Origin: Labilithrix luteola
GTDB taxonomy: Bacteria > Myxococcota_A > Polyangia > Polyangiales > Polyangiaceae
Assembly: GCF_001263205.1 (NCBI RefSeq)
Contig: NZ_CP012333.1
Coordinates: 10,273,501-10,337,500 of the forward strand
Length of the DNA stretch: 64,000 bases
Reading direction: 5' to 3'
Position numbers and translations under genes: made by a program. The notes beneath the pieces were generated by a model. The model made no database searches and was not told the DNA's origin. It worked only from the letters and a program-made list of their open reading frames with translations. Shown piece by piece: positions 8,692 through 17,885 of the stretch (position 1 is its first letter; the number at the start of each line of letters is the position of its first letter).

Positions 8692-9740
8692 CTGTCGCCA
8701 ATCCACCCAATCCGTTCTCGTCGACGACGCTCGAGTACGACCTCGCGGACCCCGAAGACCTAGCGCGCGCCCCGCTCCAGATCTTCGAAGATCACGCGAA
8801 GAGCATCCTCTCGGGCAACGACAGCCCCGACATCGGCTTCCGATGGAGCGTCAACCCGTACCGTGGATGCTTCCACGGATGCTCGTACTGCTACGCGCGG
8901 CCGTCGCACGAGTATCTGTCGTTCGGGGCGGGGACGGATTTCGAACGGAAGATCGTCGTGAAGCCGAAGGCGCCGGAGCTCTTGCGCGAGGCATTCGAGA
9001 AGAAGTCGTGGAAGGGCGAGCTCGTCGTCTTCAGCGGCATCACGGATTGCTACCAGCCGGTCGAAGCATCGATGAAGCTCACGCGCGGGTGCGTCGAGGC
9101 GTGCATCGAGTATCGGAATCCGGCGGGGTTCATCACCAAGTCGCCCGTCATCGAGCGTGACGTGGAGCTCCTCGCGGAGCTCGCGCGCGTCGCACGGTGC
9201 CGCGTCACCGTCAGCATCCCCTTCTGGGATCCGGACACTGCGAAGGCCATGGAACCGTACGTGACCACGCCGGCTCGTCGCATGAGGATCGTCGAGACGC
9301 TCGCCAAAGCTGGCGTACCGGTCGGCGTCAGCGTGTCGCCGATCGTGCCGGGACTCAACGACGAGGACATTCCCTCCGTCCTCGAGGCCGCGAAGGATGC
9401 CGGCGCCACACACGCGTTCTTCGTGCTCCTGCGCCTGCCTGGGTCCGTCAAAGCCGTGTTCGAGCAGCGCCTGCGCGACAAGCTACCGCTTCGAGCCGAG
9501 AAGGTGCTCCGCCGCTTGCGCGAGGCTCATGGCGGGAAGCTCTACGATTCGCGCTGGGCCGTCCGCGGCAGCGGCGAAGGGGTCTACGCAGAAACCATCA
9601 GCGCTCTTTTCGCGCGCACGGCAAAGCGCCTCGGCCTCGGCGCGGACGAACTTTCGGCGTTCGAAACCGCCACCACGTTCCGCCGGCCAAACAAGGCTGG
9701 CAAGCCAGACAAGAACGGGCAGACGTCGTTCGGGTTCTGA
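8679..9740 (+). CDS. Radical SAM protein, PA0069/SplB-like family
   Basis: Predicted radical S-adenosylmethionine enzyme of 353 residues. The 4Fe-4S motif is GCFHGCSYCYAR near residues 64-75 (C-x3-C-x2-C). The surrounding NPYRGC, the following FERKIVVKP and a GVSVSPIVPGLND segment match the PA0069-like radical SAM family, related to spore photoproduct lyase. Physiological substrate is unknown in that family. The C-terminus (NKAGKPDKNGQTSFGF) is typical of the group. A TGA in frame at 8652 prevents a much longer protein, and GTG 8679 is the only plausible start before the conserved core. Cytoplasmic. Confidence 0.9.
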   Translation: MRFLPVANPPNPFSSTTLEYDLADPEDLARAPLQIFEDHAKSILSGNDSPDIGFRWSVNPYRGCFHGCSYCYARPSHEYLSFGAGTDFERKIVVKPKAPELLREAFEKKSWKGELVVFSGITDCYQPVEASMKLTRGCVEACIEYRNPAGFITKSPVIERDVELLAELARVARCRVTVSIPFWDPDTAKAMEPYVTTPARRMRIVETLAKAGVPVGVSVSPIVPGLNDEDIPSVLEAAKDAGATHAFFVLLRLPGSVKAVFEQRLRDKLPLRAEKVLRRLREAHGGKLYDSRWAVRGSGEGVYAETISALFARTAKRLGLGADELSAFETATTFRRPNKAGKPDKNGQTSFGF

Positions 9741-9802
9741 GCGTTTCCCGCTGCGAAAAGCACCGATTCAGGCGAGCACCGACTCTGCTAACGTGCGCGA
9801 CG

Positions 9803-11797
9803 ATGACTGGCTCGTCCGTGCGATGGCTCGGGGCCCTGTCCGCGAGCCTCGCGCTCGCGTTGACGGGTGACGACCCGCGTGACGCGCACGCGGACGACTT
9901 CTCCGTCGCGGCGGCCCTCGAGAACGTTCCCATGCTCGCGCATGCGGAAAAGGTCGTCGACTACACCTTGCGCGCAAAGCTCGACGCCACGGCGCACACG
10001 GTTCACGGCGAAGGCACGATCGTCTGGAAGAACGTCAGCACCAAGCCCGTCAGCGAGCTCTGGTTCCATCTCTACCTGAACGCGTTCAAGAACCAGTCGT
10101 CGACCTTCTTGCGAGCGCCCATCGGTGGCTTCCGCGGAACCACGGTGCCCGCGGACTGGGGCACGATCGACGTCCGCAAGCTCACGCTCGTCGATGGCGA
10201 AGAACGTCACGACCTCTGGCAGGCCGCCGAGACCAAGCGCGCCAACGACGACGACGAGACCGAAGCGCGCGTTCCGCTCCCGCGCGAGGTGCAGCCCGGC
10301 GACAGCATCACGCTCGAAGTCGAGTGGGACGACAAGCTGCCCGCCATCGTCGAACGCACCGGCTACGACGGCAGCTTCCACATGGTCGCGCAATGGTTTC
10401 CGAAGCTCGCGACCATCGAGCCCGACGGAACCTTCGCGCATTTTCCCTTCCACCACCTCGGCGAGTTCTACGCGGACTTCGGCCACTTCGACGTAACGCT
10501 CGACGTTCCCAAGGACTACGTCGTCGGCGCGACGGGCCCGCTCGTGGAAGAACGCACGGAAGGTGACCGCCGGATCGAACGCCACGTCCAGGACGACGTC
10601 CACGACTTCGCGTGGACCGCTTGGGACCAGTTCGCAAAGCGCACGGAAAAGATGGGGAACGTCGACGTGACGGTCCTCTACCCGAGGGGCAACGACGCGG
10701 CGGCGGAACGCCAGCTCGAGACGATGCGCTTCGCGTTCCCGCACTTCGGCTCGCTCTACGGCGAATACCCCTACTCGGTGTTGACGCTCGTGCACCCGCC
10801 GATGACCGCGGATGAAGCCGGCGGCATGGAGTACCCCACGCTCATCACGACGGGCGTGCGTGGAATGCCGTGGACGCCGAAGGGCCTTCTCGCCCTCGAG
10901 CTCACGGTCATCCACGAGTTCGGACACCAGTATTTCTACGGCCTCATCGCGTCGAACGAAGACAAGTGGCCCTTCCTCGACGAGGGGCTCAACACCTACG
11001 CCGAGAGCGAATCCATGGGCGCCTGGAAGGGCCCGGGTTCGGCGTTCGACATGTTCGGACTCAAGATCGGCGACGTCGACGTGCACGCGGCGAGCGCTCG
11101 TCAGTTCGCGCACGACGAGCCCATCGCTCAGCCCGCGAACGACTTCGAAACCGGCAGCGCTTACGGTGCGCTCGTCTATAGCCGCACAGGCACGATTCTC
11201 GAGACGCTGAGGCGCGTCTACGGCGACCGCGTGATGCAGCGCACGCTCGGAACCTACGCTCGCAAGTATCGCTTCCGCCATCCCCGGCCGGACGATCTCA
11301 TCGAGGTCTTCCGCACCGAGATGGGCGAGCGCGCGGCCAAGACGCTCCGCACTGCCCTCTTCGACAAGGGCTGGGTCGATTACGTCGCGACGAGCATCTC
11401 CTCGTATCCGTCGCATGCGCCGTGGGGCATTTTCGACGTCAACGGCAAGCGAGAGACGATCGCGCGCAGCGGCGCCGCGAGCAGTCGCTACAGCGGCTGG
11501 GCGCTCGTCACGCGACGAGGCACGCTCTCCTTCCCCGTCGACATCGAGCTCGTCGCCGAAGACGGAACCCGCACGCGCGTTCCCTGGGACGGCGAAGGTG
11601 AGTTCGTGCGAGTCCCGTACTCCGGTGCGAGCCCGCTTCGTTCGGTCGTGATCGATCCCGACGATCGCGTGCTTCTCGACGAAAAGCCCGAAAACGACTT
11701 CGCCACCGCCGGGAACCAGACGCCCACCGGGGCTCCGCGCACCCGCGAGCGATCGACCTACTGGGCCCAGCTGCTGACGGGGTTGGTTGCTCCATGA
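9803..11797 (+). CDS. Secreted M1-family zinc metallopeptidase
   Basis: Aminopeptidase N-like (gluzincin) peptidase of 664 residues. ATG 9803 gives a signal peptide (LGALSASLALAL) and the mature protein starts near ADDFSVAA. GGMEYP near residue 339 corresponds to the M1 exopeptidase GxMEN motif. The zinc site HEFGH near residue 370 is followed after exactly 18 residues by the Glu of LDEGLNTYAE, the canonical HExxH-x18-E spacing. The protein should act in the periplasm or outside the cell, trimming N-terminal residues from peptides. Its stop overlaps the next start by 4 nt (ATGA), so a membrane protein is translationally coupled to it. In-frame sequence upstream of 9803 belongs to the shadow of the preceding gene. 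Confidence 0.92.
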   Translation: MTGSSVRWLGALSASLALALTGDDPRDAHADDFSVAAALENVPMLAHAEKVVDYTLRAKLDATAHTVHGEGTIVWKNVSTKPVSELWFHLYLNAFKNQSSTFLRAPIGGFRGTTVPADWGTIDVRKLTLVDGEERHDLWQAAETKRANDDDETEARVPLPREVQPGDSITLEVEWDDKLPAIVERTGYDGSFHMVAQWFPKLATIEPDGTFAHFPFHHLGEFYADFGHFDVTLDVPKDYVVGATGPLVEERTEGDRRIERHVQDDVHDFAWTAWDQFAKRTEKMGNVDVTVLYPRGNDAAAERQLETMRFAFPHFGSLYGEYPYSVLTLVHPPMTADEAGGMEYPTLITTGVRGMPWTPKGLLALELTVIHEFGHQYFYGLIASNEDKWPFLDEGLNTYAESESMGAWKGPGSAFDMFGLKIGDVDVHAASARQFAHDEPIAQPANDFETGSAYGALVYSRTGTILETLRRVYGDRVMQRTLGTYARKYRFRHPRPDDLIEVFRTEMGERAAKTLRTALFDKGWVDYVATSISSYPSHAPWGIFDVNGKRETIARSGAASSRYSGWALVTRRGTLSFPVDIELVAEDGTRTRVPWDGEGEFVRVPYSGASPLRSVVIDPDDRVLLDEKPENDFATAGNQTPTGAPRTRERSTYWAQLLTGLVAP

Positions 11798-12750
11798 CGG
11801 ACGACGCGACGACGGACGGCGAGCTCCGCGCGCTCGAGCCCACGGAGGTCCGGGCCCGGCGACGTCCTCTCGCGATCGCCCTGGTCTATGCGTGGCAGCT
11901 CGCGTGGGGCTTCGTGCTCGCGACGCCAGCGCATGCGTGGGCCAACCGAAGCTGGGGCGCGCACCCCGACGGCGATGCCGTCCTCTTTCGGCCCGGCGGC
12001 TACAACCTCGTGTCCTGGTTCCTCGGAGCCGACGCTGCGCTTGCGGTCGTCACGCGCACGACGCTCGTGCTGTTCGTGGTGGGCGTCCTGCTCTCGCAGA
12101 TTCCCCTCGGCGCCCTGCTCGCTTCGCTCGCGACGGGTCGTGGGTCCGTCGGTATCGCACCGCGCCCGGCGTCTGCCCTTCGCGCGTCGATCGCCTCGTT
12201 CTTTCCGCTGCTGGTCGTCCTCGTTCTCACGAGCATCGTCCAACTGGCGATCGTCGCGGCCGGCGCGTGGGTGGGCTCGTCCGTGAGCCGCGCCTTCCTG
12301 CCGAGCCTCGGAGAGACGCCCGCCTTCGGCGTGAACATGGTCGTCCTCGCGCTCTTCGTCCTCGGCGCCTGCATCATCGGCGTACTCGGCGACGTGGCTC
12401 GCGCAGCCGTCGTGCACGACGTCGTGACGAACGACGACGACGAACGCCGCGCCTTCTCACGCGTCAAGAATGCGCTGGTGATGACGCGCCTCGTCTCACG
12501 CAACGCACTGACGGCCACGTCGCTCGCCTGGGGTTGGCGCGCGGCCATCGGCGTCGCGCTCGTGGTCGCCGGGTCGGGCGCAGCGAACATCCTCGGCGGC
12601 CAAGGTGGAGGCGCGCTCACCGCGCTCACCCTCATTCATCAAGCCGTCGTCCTCGGACGCACCGCGCTCCGCGCTTCGTGGCTCGCCCGCGCAACGAGGC
12701 TCGTGGCCTACGTCGCGCGGGCTCGCCGCGGTGTCGACGCGAGTGATTAG
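11794..12750 (+). CDS. Polytopic membrane protein, unknown function
   Basis: Predicted inner-membrane protein of 318 residues coupled to the M1 peptidase by an ATGA overlap. Hydrophobic segments include AIALVYAWQLAWGFVLATPA, the LVLFVVGVLLSQIPLGALL stretch, FFPLLVVLVLTSIVQLAIV and MVVLALFVLGACIIGVLG, giving about five or six helices. A cytoplasmic basic loop follows. I recognise no transport or enzyme motif. Coupling suggests it anchors, secretes or regulates the peptidase, but that is inference from position only. Confidence 0.7.
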   Translation: MTDDATTDGELRALEPTEVRARRRPLAIALVYAWQLAWGFVLATPAHAWANRSWGAHPDGDAVLFRPGGYNLVSWFLGADAALAVVTRTTLVLFVVGVLLSQIPLGALLASLATGRGSVGIAPRPASALRASIASFFPLLVVLVLTSIVQLAIVAAGAWVGSSVSRAFLPSLGETPAFGVNMVVLALFVLGACIIGVLGDVARAAVVHDVVTNDDDERRAFSRVKNALVMTRLVSRNALTATSLAWGWRAAIGVALVVAGSGAANILGGQGGGALTALTLIHQAVVLGRTALRASWLARATRLVAYVARARRGVDASD

Positions 12751-12783
12751 CTAGAGCACGATTCTGCTACGGCGAACGCCGTT

Positions 12784-14223
12784 TCAGCGCGAGGTGCCGA
12801 GCGCCTTGTAGGCCTGCTCGTACTGGCGCGCGGCGCGCTCCCAGCCGCGATCGAGGCGCATCACGCGGCGACGAAGAGCAGGCCAAGCACTCGACTCCCA
12901 CGCCGAGATGGCGCGCGTCGTGGCGGCGAAGAGCGCATCGGAGGTCGCCTCCTCGAAGAGGAAACCAGTACCGGTCTCGAGCCGCGCATCGCAATCGACG
13001 ACGGTGTCGATCAGGCCACCGGTAGCGTGCGCGACCGGCGGAGCGCCGTACCGCTGGGCATACATCTGGACGAGACCGCACGGCTCGAAGCGGCTCGGCA
13101 CGAGCGCGATGTCCGCCGCGGCGAACATGCGATGCACGAGAGCTTCGGGGGCTGCACGAACGAACACGGCGCGGCCGTGGCTCTTCTCGATGGCCGCCTC
13201 GAGCTTGGCGATGAGGGCGGAGTCTCCGTCGCCGGCGACGACGACCTGCGCGTTGCTCCCGCGGAGGATGCGCGGCAGCGCGTCGATGAAGAGGTCCGTT
13301 CCCTTCTGGGGAACGATGCGCCCGACGTTGACGAGAAGCGGCGCGCGCTCGTCGAGCGGAAGGGACAGCTCTTTCTGGAGCGCGCCCTTGCAGCGAGCCT
13401 TGTTCGACGCGTTTTCCGCGTCGTAGCGTGCCACGAGATTCGAATCGGTCGCCGGGTTCCAGACGCCGTAGTCGACGCCGTTGACGATGCCGACGACGCG
13501 GCCCTTCGACTGCAGAACGCCGTGGAGGCGCTCGCCGCCCGCTTCGGTCTGGATTTCCCGCGCGTACGTGGGGCTGACCGTGGTGACGACGTCGGCCGAG
13601 AGGATGCCCTGCTTGAGCACATTGACCGAGCCGTAGAACTCGATGCCGTCGACGGTGAAGTCGTCTTCGGAGAGGCCGAGATCGGAGAGCGTGCTCTTCG
13701 GAAAGATGCCCTGGTGCGCGATGTTGTGGATCGTGAGGAGCGTCGGCGTCTTGAGGCCGAGGTCCTTCATGTACTTGGCGACGAGCGCCGACGGCCAGTC
13801 GTTGACGTGCACGGCGTCGTATGGCGCACCGGACTCCTCGCGCTGCTTCGCGAGCTCCGCGGCCGCGCGCGAGAGCACGGCGAAGCGCAGGTGGTTGTCG
13901 GCAAAGTCTTCGCCGCGCTCGCCATAGACGCCCTCGCGGTCGAAGAGACCGGGCGCGTCGAGCAGGACGAGATCGACCTGCGACGAGAGGCGGCCGTCGA
14001 AGACGGTGACTTCGTGCGAGCGCGAACCGAGCTCGAGCCGGAGCGGCGTGAGACGGCGGGCGACCAGAAGGCCGGCCTGCTCGAACGCGGGGTACCGAGG
14101 CACCACGACGGTCACGCGGTGGCCGAGGGCTTTCAGCGTCTTCGGCAGCGCGGCGCTCACGTCGGCAAGGCCGCCAACTTTCACGTACGGCGCAAGCTCG
14201 GTGGTGACGAACAGGATCTCCAT
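12784..14223 (-). CDS. glgA: Glycogen synthase (GT5), ADP-glucose dependent
   Basis: Transfers glucose from ADP-glucose to the non-reducing end of alpha-1,4-glucan. At 479 residues it has the usual bacterial GlgA length. The N-terminal signature KVGGLADVSAALPKTL (about residues 15-30) is the ADP-glucose-binding motif of GT5 enzymes. Later motifs include LTIHNIAHQG, VVTTVSPTYAREIQT, GIVNGVDYGVWNP and the C-terminal SRFEPCGLVQMYAQRYG with the catalytic Glu region. The gene is single and not in an evident glycogen operon; it is divergent from the pseudouridine synthase gene across a 122-nt gap. Cytoplasmic. Confidence 0.96.
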   Translation of the reverse strand: MEILFVTTELAPYVKVGGLADVSAALPKTLKALGHRVTVVVPRYPAFEQAGLLVARRLTPLRLELGSRSHEVTVFDGRLSSQVDLVLLDAPGLFDREGVYGERGEDFADNHLRFAVLSRAAAELAKQREESGAPYDAVHVNDWPSALVAKYMKDLGLKTPTLLTIHNIAHQGIFPKSTLSDLGLSEDDFTVDGIEFYGSVNVLKQGILSADVVTTVSPTYAREIQTEAGGERLHGVLQSKGRVVGIVNGVDYGVWNPATDSNLVARYDAENASNKARCKGALQKELSLPLDERAPLLVNVGRIVPQKGTDLFIDALPRILRGSNAQVVVAGDGDSALIAKLEAAIEKSHGRAVFVRAAPEALVHRMFAAADIALVPSRFEPCGLVQMYAQRYGAPPVAHATGGLIDTVVDCDARLETGTGFLFEEATSDALFAATTRAISAWESSAWPALRRRVMRLDRGWERAARQYEQAYKALGTSR

Positions 14224-14345
14224 CGCGGCCCAGCTTCTACCATGTTTTTCCAGTCCCCAGTGCCCTGTGTGAGGGGCCCCAAACCCGTCCCTTCGGCTAC
14301 TTCGAGGGGTGGAAGCACGGCCCGAGAAAAGCTAAAGAGCCCTCG

Positions 14346-15413
14346 GTGACCCGGCTCCGTGTGTCCGAAAGCGACTTCGTCCGCCCCGAAGGGGTGCCGG
14401 AGGGTTCGATCGTGAGCGTCTTTCGGGTCCCCCCGGAGCTCGCCGGGCAGCGCTTGGACGTGTTTCTCCAGGGCCAGCTCAAGCGCACGAGCCGGACGCG
14501 CACGCAGTTCATCGTGAAAAACAGCGCGTTCGACGTCCGCGGCAAGCGGCTGCGCTCGAATCACCGCGTCCAGGAGGAGGAGCACGTTCTGCTCTGGCGC
14601 CCCCCGTGGGACGAGGAGCCCGTCCCCACCGAGGTGCCCATCCTCCACGAAGACGAGCACCTGTTCGCCGTCAACAAGCCTTCCCTGCTCCCGGTCCACC
14701 CCACCGCGCGCTACCACAAGAACACGCTCATCAACGTGCTCAAGCGCGAGCGTCCCGGCGTGTTCCTCTCGCTCGGTCACCGCATCGATCGCGAGACGAG
14801 CGGCGTGCTCTTGGTATCGAAGTCGCCCGATTGCGACCGCACGCTCAAAAAGCGTCTCGAGGAGCGCGCAGGCATCACGAAAACGTACACCGCGATCACC
14901 TGGGGCGTGCCCGATCCCGCGCTCGGCCCGCAGGTCGGCGGAGCGGTCTCGCCGGCCGACGACGCGCCCAACGCGTTCCGTTTCGAGCGATCCCTCGAGC
15001 TCGATCCGGTGAGCCCTTACAAAGTGAAGATGCGTCTCGGCATCACCGACGACGCGATGTCGGCCTCGACGCGCTTCATCGTCGAAGACACACGATCACG
15101 AAAAGACGGGCGCACGTATGCCCGCGTGCGCTGCGAGCTCGAGACCGGACGGCAGCATCAGATCCGCATCCACCTCGCGTCGCTCGGCGCCCCCATCGTG
15201 GGCGACAAGCTCTATGGCCCGGACGACACGTGCTTTCCGCGCGGCGCCGACGGCCTGCTCACGGACGAAGACTTCGAGAAACTCGAGCTACCGCGCCACG
15301 CGCTCCACGCGTCGCGCATGACGCTCGCTCACCCGATGACGGGCGAGCACCTCGCCATCGAAGCGCCGCTCCCGGCCGATCTTCAGGCGTTCTGGAATTC
15401 GCTCGCCGAGTGA
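14346..15413 (+). CDS. RluA-family pseudouridine synthase
   Basis: RNA-modifying enzyme converting uridine to pseudouridine in rRNA or tRNA. An N-terminal S4-like RNA-binding domain (about residues 25-85, RVPPELAGQRLDVFL onwards) precedes the catalytic domain, with the RluA signature HRIDRETSGVLL near residue 145 that carries the catalytic Asp. GRQHQIRIHLASLGAPIVGD is the second conserved RluA block. The start at 14346 is probably GTG; a downstream alternative would shorten the S4 region. The exact target position cannot be told from sequence. It converges with the lamin-tail lipoprotein gene. Confidence 0.93.
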   Translation: MTRLRVSESDFVRPEGVPEGSIVSVFRVPPELAGQRLDVFLQGQLKRTSRTRTQFIVKNSAFDVRGKRLRSNHRVQEEEHVLLWRPPWDEEPVPTEVPILHEDEHLFAVNKPSLLPVHPTARYHKNTLINVLKRERPGVFLSLGHRIDRETSGVLLVSKSPDCDRTLKKRLEERAGITKTYTAITWGVPDPALGPQVGGAVSPADDAPNAFRFERSLELDPVSPYKVKMRLGITDDAMSASTRFIVEDTRSRKDGRTYARVRCELETGRQHQIRIHLASLGAPIVGDKLYGPDDTCFPRGADGLLTDEDFEKLELPRHALHASRMTLAHPMTGEHLAIEAPLPADLQAFWNSLAE

Positions 15414-15440
15414 GCGAGCGCGTCGTTCCAGAAGCGACGT

Positions 15441-16301
15441 TCAGGGACAGTCGCTCGCCGCTCCGGGCGTGCCCTTCGCCGAGCCGCTCGTCCAGGCCGT
15501 CGCCGACAGGCACCAGCCCGCCGCCGAGTCGCTCGTGGCGCCGGTCAGCGACTTCAATTGAATCGAGCTGCCGCCCGACTGGCTGAACCAACCTCCGTAC
15601 GGCACGTTCGCGAGCCGAACCGACGCGTCGTACAGGGCAATGCCGCCCGAAGCGCCATTCGCGAGAATCACGCCGGAGCTCGAGGACAATCCGGCGCCGT
15701 ACTCGTACAGAATGGCCGACGCCGGGACCGCATTCGCGATCGCCGTGGCCTTGTCGCGCACGAGCACGCCGTACTCCCCTGCGCCGAGGGTGACGCCCGC
15801 ACCGATGACGTGCGAGCGGCCGCCGCCGTCGGTGATCTTGAGGCCGCTCAAGGTCCGCGCGGCGGACGCGAGGTTGTAGACCTCGAACCACTCCGACATC
15901 GGCTCGGGCGTGAGCGTGGTGTACATCACCTCGGTGATGAGGATCTCGCCGGCCGCGGGCGTCGTCACCGAAGGCGTGGAGGGCGTCTTCGTGCTGCCCG
16001 CATCATTCGCGTTCGCGGCGGGGGCCGACGCGTCTTTCTTCGCTCCGCCCGTGGTCTCGCCGGACGACGACGAGTCATCACCGCTGTTTCCGACGACGGG
16101 GTGCGACTCCAGCGAGGCGTCGACCGTCGGAAGCGAAGGATCGTAGTCCGGCGTCAGATCGGGCTGCGGGCTGTTCGCGCAGGCTGCGCCTCCCAGCGCG
16201 AGCGCGAGCGCGACGGCGACAGATGCAGCGACGGAGGAGGCGAGCATCACGCTCGTGGCGACCGTTCTGGAGAGCGCCAGGGCGCGAAGCGACCTCGACA
16301 T
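15441..16301 (-). CDS. Lamin-tail-domain lipoprotein
   Basis: Predicted surface lipoprotein of 286 residues. An N-terminal signal sequence rich in Ala/Val/Leu ends GGAAC, giving a lipidated Cys near residue 41. A Ser/Thr/Ala-rich spacer (about 42-115) is followed by a lamin-tail domain: GEILITEVMY, EWFEVYNLAS, LSGLKITDGGG and GEYGVLVRD are its hallmark immunoglobulin-fold strands. The rest is a related Ig-like extension ending GTPGAASDCP. LTD proteins are common on myxobacterial and planctomycete surfaces and may bind nucleic acid or other surface components; the role here is unknown. Confidence 0.85.
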   Translation of the reverse strand: MSRSLRALALSRTVATSVMLASSVAASVAVALALALGGAACANSPQPDLTPDYDPSLPTVDASLESHPVVGNSGDDSSSSGETTGGAKKDASAPAANANDAGSTKTPSTPSVTTPAAGEILITEVMYTTLTPEPMSEWFEVYNLASAARTLSGLKITDGGGRSHVIGAGVTLGAGEYGVLVRDKATAIANAVPASAILYEYGAGLSSSSGVILANGASGGIALYDASVRLANVPYGGWFSQSGGSSIQLKSLTGATSDSAAGWCLSATAWTSGSAKGTPGAASDCP

Positions 16302-16479
16302 GCAGGGCGCGTTATGTTGCGACCTCGATCACGACGCAAGGCGTCGCCACTGTTCGGGACGCGCCGGAGACGCCGAGAAATGTGGGCATTTGCAGGGCAT
16401 CGGCCGACACGATTCTCGTGCCTACCCTCGCCAGCCTGCGCCCGTCACGCGTTCGTCACGGACGCGTCTCGTAGGCAGC

Positions 16480-16800
16480 TCAGAGTCCGCGCGGAACCTT
16501 GTCGAGATCGAGCTGCTCGAGTGCGACGCGAATGAGCGCGCTGCGGTTCGCCTTGGTGATGCCGCGCGCCTTGAGCTTCTCGACGAGCTCGTCGAGCTGA
16601 TCGAGATCCTTCGTGTACATCGAGATGCAGATCACCTTGTAGTGCGTCGGCTTCTCTTTCGGCGTCGGGCGCTCCGCACGGAGCATCCGCGTCGACTCCG
16701 GCGGCGCCTGGTAGAACGCGCCCGAGAGCACCCCCTGCACTTCGTCGCCATCGAGCACGCGTGCTGCTCCGAGTCCCGCTTCTTCGTCTCGCGCTGCCAT
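16480..16800 (-). CDS. Ribbon-helix-helix-like protein downstream of ParA
   Basis: Small protein of 106 residues. The C-terminal half (KVICISMYTKDLDQLDELVE, then KANRSALIRVALEQLD) has the strand-helix-helix pattern of ribbon-helix-helix DNA-binding proteins. ATG 16800 is preceded by GGAGG at good spacing, so it is preferred to the upstream TTG at 16815. It follows the ParA-like gene by 53 nt on the same strand, an arrangement like ParA/ParG- or ParA/CopG-type modules. It may be the DNA-binding partner or autoregulator of the ATPase. The N-terminus (about 1-45) is flexible, as expected for a partner that contacts ParA. Confidence 0.8.
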   Translation of the reverse strand: MAARDEEAGLGAARVLDGDEVQGVLSGAFYQAPPESTRMLRAERPTPKEKPTHYKVICISMYTKDLDQLDELVEKLKARGITKANRSALIRVALEQLDLDKVPRGL

Positions 16801-16853
16801 CGTATCCTCCACCAAGTCTAATCTTTACGTCTTCGCAGGCCTTGAACGGCTCT

Positions 16854-17885
16854 TCAGCCGACCATCGCCTTCGGGTTCTCGTCTTCGAGCTCCTCGTCGC
16901 TCATCTGAGCAACGTGGCCCGTCACGAGTCGGTCGACCACGCGCTGGTAGTCCACCGCGGCTTGCGAATCGGCCGCGTATTCGAAAATCGTCTTGCCCTG
17001 AGCCGGCGCCTCTTTGATCTTGATCGTCGAGCGCACGGGCTGAAAGCAACGGTCGCCGAAGTGCTCCTTCAGCGTGCCCCACGCGTCGCGGCAGATGCGC
17101 GCGCGTGCGTCGTAGAACGTCGGAAGAACGCCGTAGATCTGCACCGGGTGGTGGAGAAGCGAGTTGACGTTCTTCACCGTCTTGATGACCTGGCGCACGC
17201 CGACGAGCGAGAGGAAGTCACACGCGACCGGAACCACGATGCCCTCGGCAAAGACGAGCGCGTTCTGGTTGAGGAGCGAGAGCGACGGCGAGCAGTCGAG
17301 GATGACGATGTCGTAGTGCGCGAGCGCCGGGGCGAGGCGATCACGCAGGATTCGATCGCGGTTCTGACGACCGGCGAGGTAGAGCTCGGCGGCGGCGAGG
17401 GTCTCGTTCGAGGGAACGAGGTCGAGGTTCTCACGAACCTTGATGGCGACGTCCTGGGGCTTCAGGCCCATGACGAGCGAGTGGTAGAGCGTCTTCTCGG
17501 CCTTCACGCCGAGCGACACGCCGACGTTGCCCTGCGAGTCGGTGTCGACGAGGAGGACCTTGTAGCCCTTCATCGCGAGGCCGGCAGCGATGCTGACCGT
17601 GGTGGTGGTCTTGCCGGTGCCGCCCTTGTGATTGAAGATCGCGAGGCGGCGCGGGCCTGCGAACGGGAGTTTTCCGATCGAGCTGATCGAGCCCGAGGGA
17701 GCAGGCGCGGCGCTCGCGGTCGTCGCGGCGGGCGAAGGCATCGTCGGGATTGTCGCGCTGGCGGGAGGCGCGCTGGCAGGCGGTGCGCTCGCGGGCGCAG
17801 CCGACGCGACGGGCGCGGACATCGAAGGCACAACGGAGCTCGGCGTACGAACGGGAACCGGCGGCGGCGCAACGCGCGCGGGCAT
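16854..17885 (-). CDS. ParA/MinD-family ATPase (probably the C-terminal part of a frameshifted protein)
   Basis: Deviant Walker ATPase used for partitioning or positioning of DNA or protein cargo. KGGTGKTTTTVS near residue 84 is the deviant Walker A motif with the signature lysine. VLLVDTDSQGNVG near 112 is Walker A', and YDIVILDCSPSLSLLNQNAL is Walker B and switch II. A Pro/Ala-rich linker of about 75 residues precedes the ATPase. The frame is open upstream of the nominal start up to a TAG at 17949-17951, and a zinc-finger frame overlaps it out of phase. A single missing base would fuse both into one protein of about 460 residues. The RHH-like gene lies directly downstream. Confidence 0.9.
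   Translation of the reverse strand: MPARVAPPPVPVRTPSSVVPSMSAPVASAAPASAPPASAPPASATIPTMPSPAATTASAAPAPSGSISSIGKLPFAGPRRLAIFNHKGGTGKTTTTVSIAAGLAMKGYKVLLVDTDSQGNVGVSLGVKAEKTLYHSLVMGLKPQDVAIKVRENLDLVPSNETLAAAELYLAGRQNRDRILRDRLAPALAHYDIVILDCSPSLSLLNQNALVFAEGIVVPVACDFLSLVGVRQVIKTVKNVNSLLHHPVQIYGVLPTFYDARARICRDAWGTLKEHFGDRCFQPVRSTIKIKEAPAQGKTIFEYAADSQAAVDYQRVVDRLVTGHVAQMSDEELEDENPKAMVG

Noticed and set aside
9197..9802. N-terminal extension of the M1 peptidase frame
   Set aside because: It overlaps the radical SAM gene in another frame and is Arg-rich; ATG 9803 gives a signal peptide.
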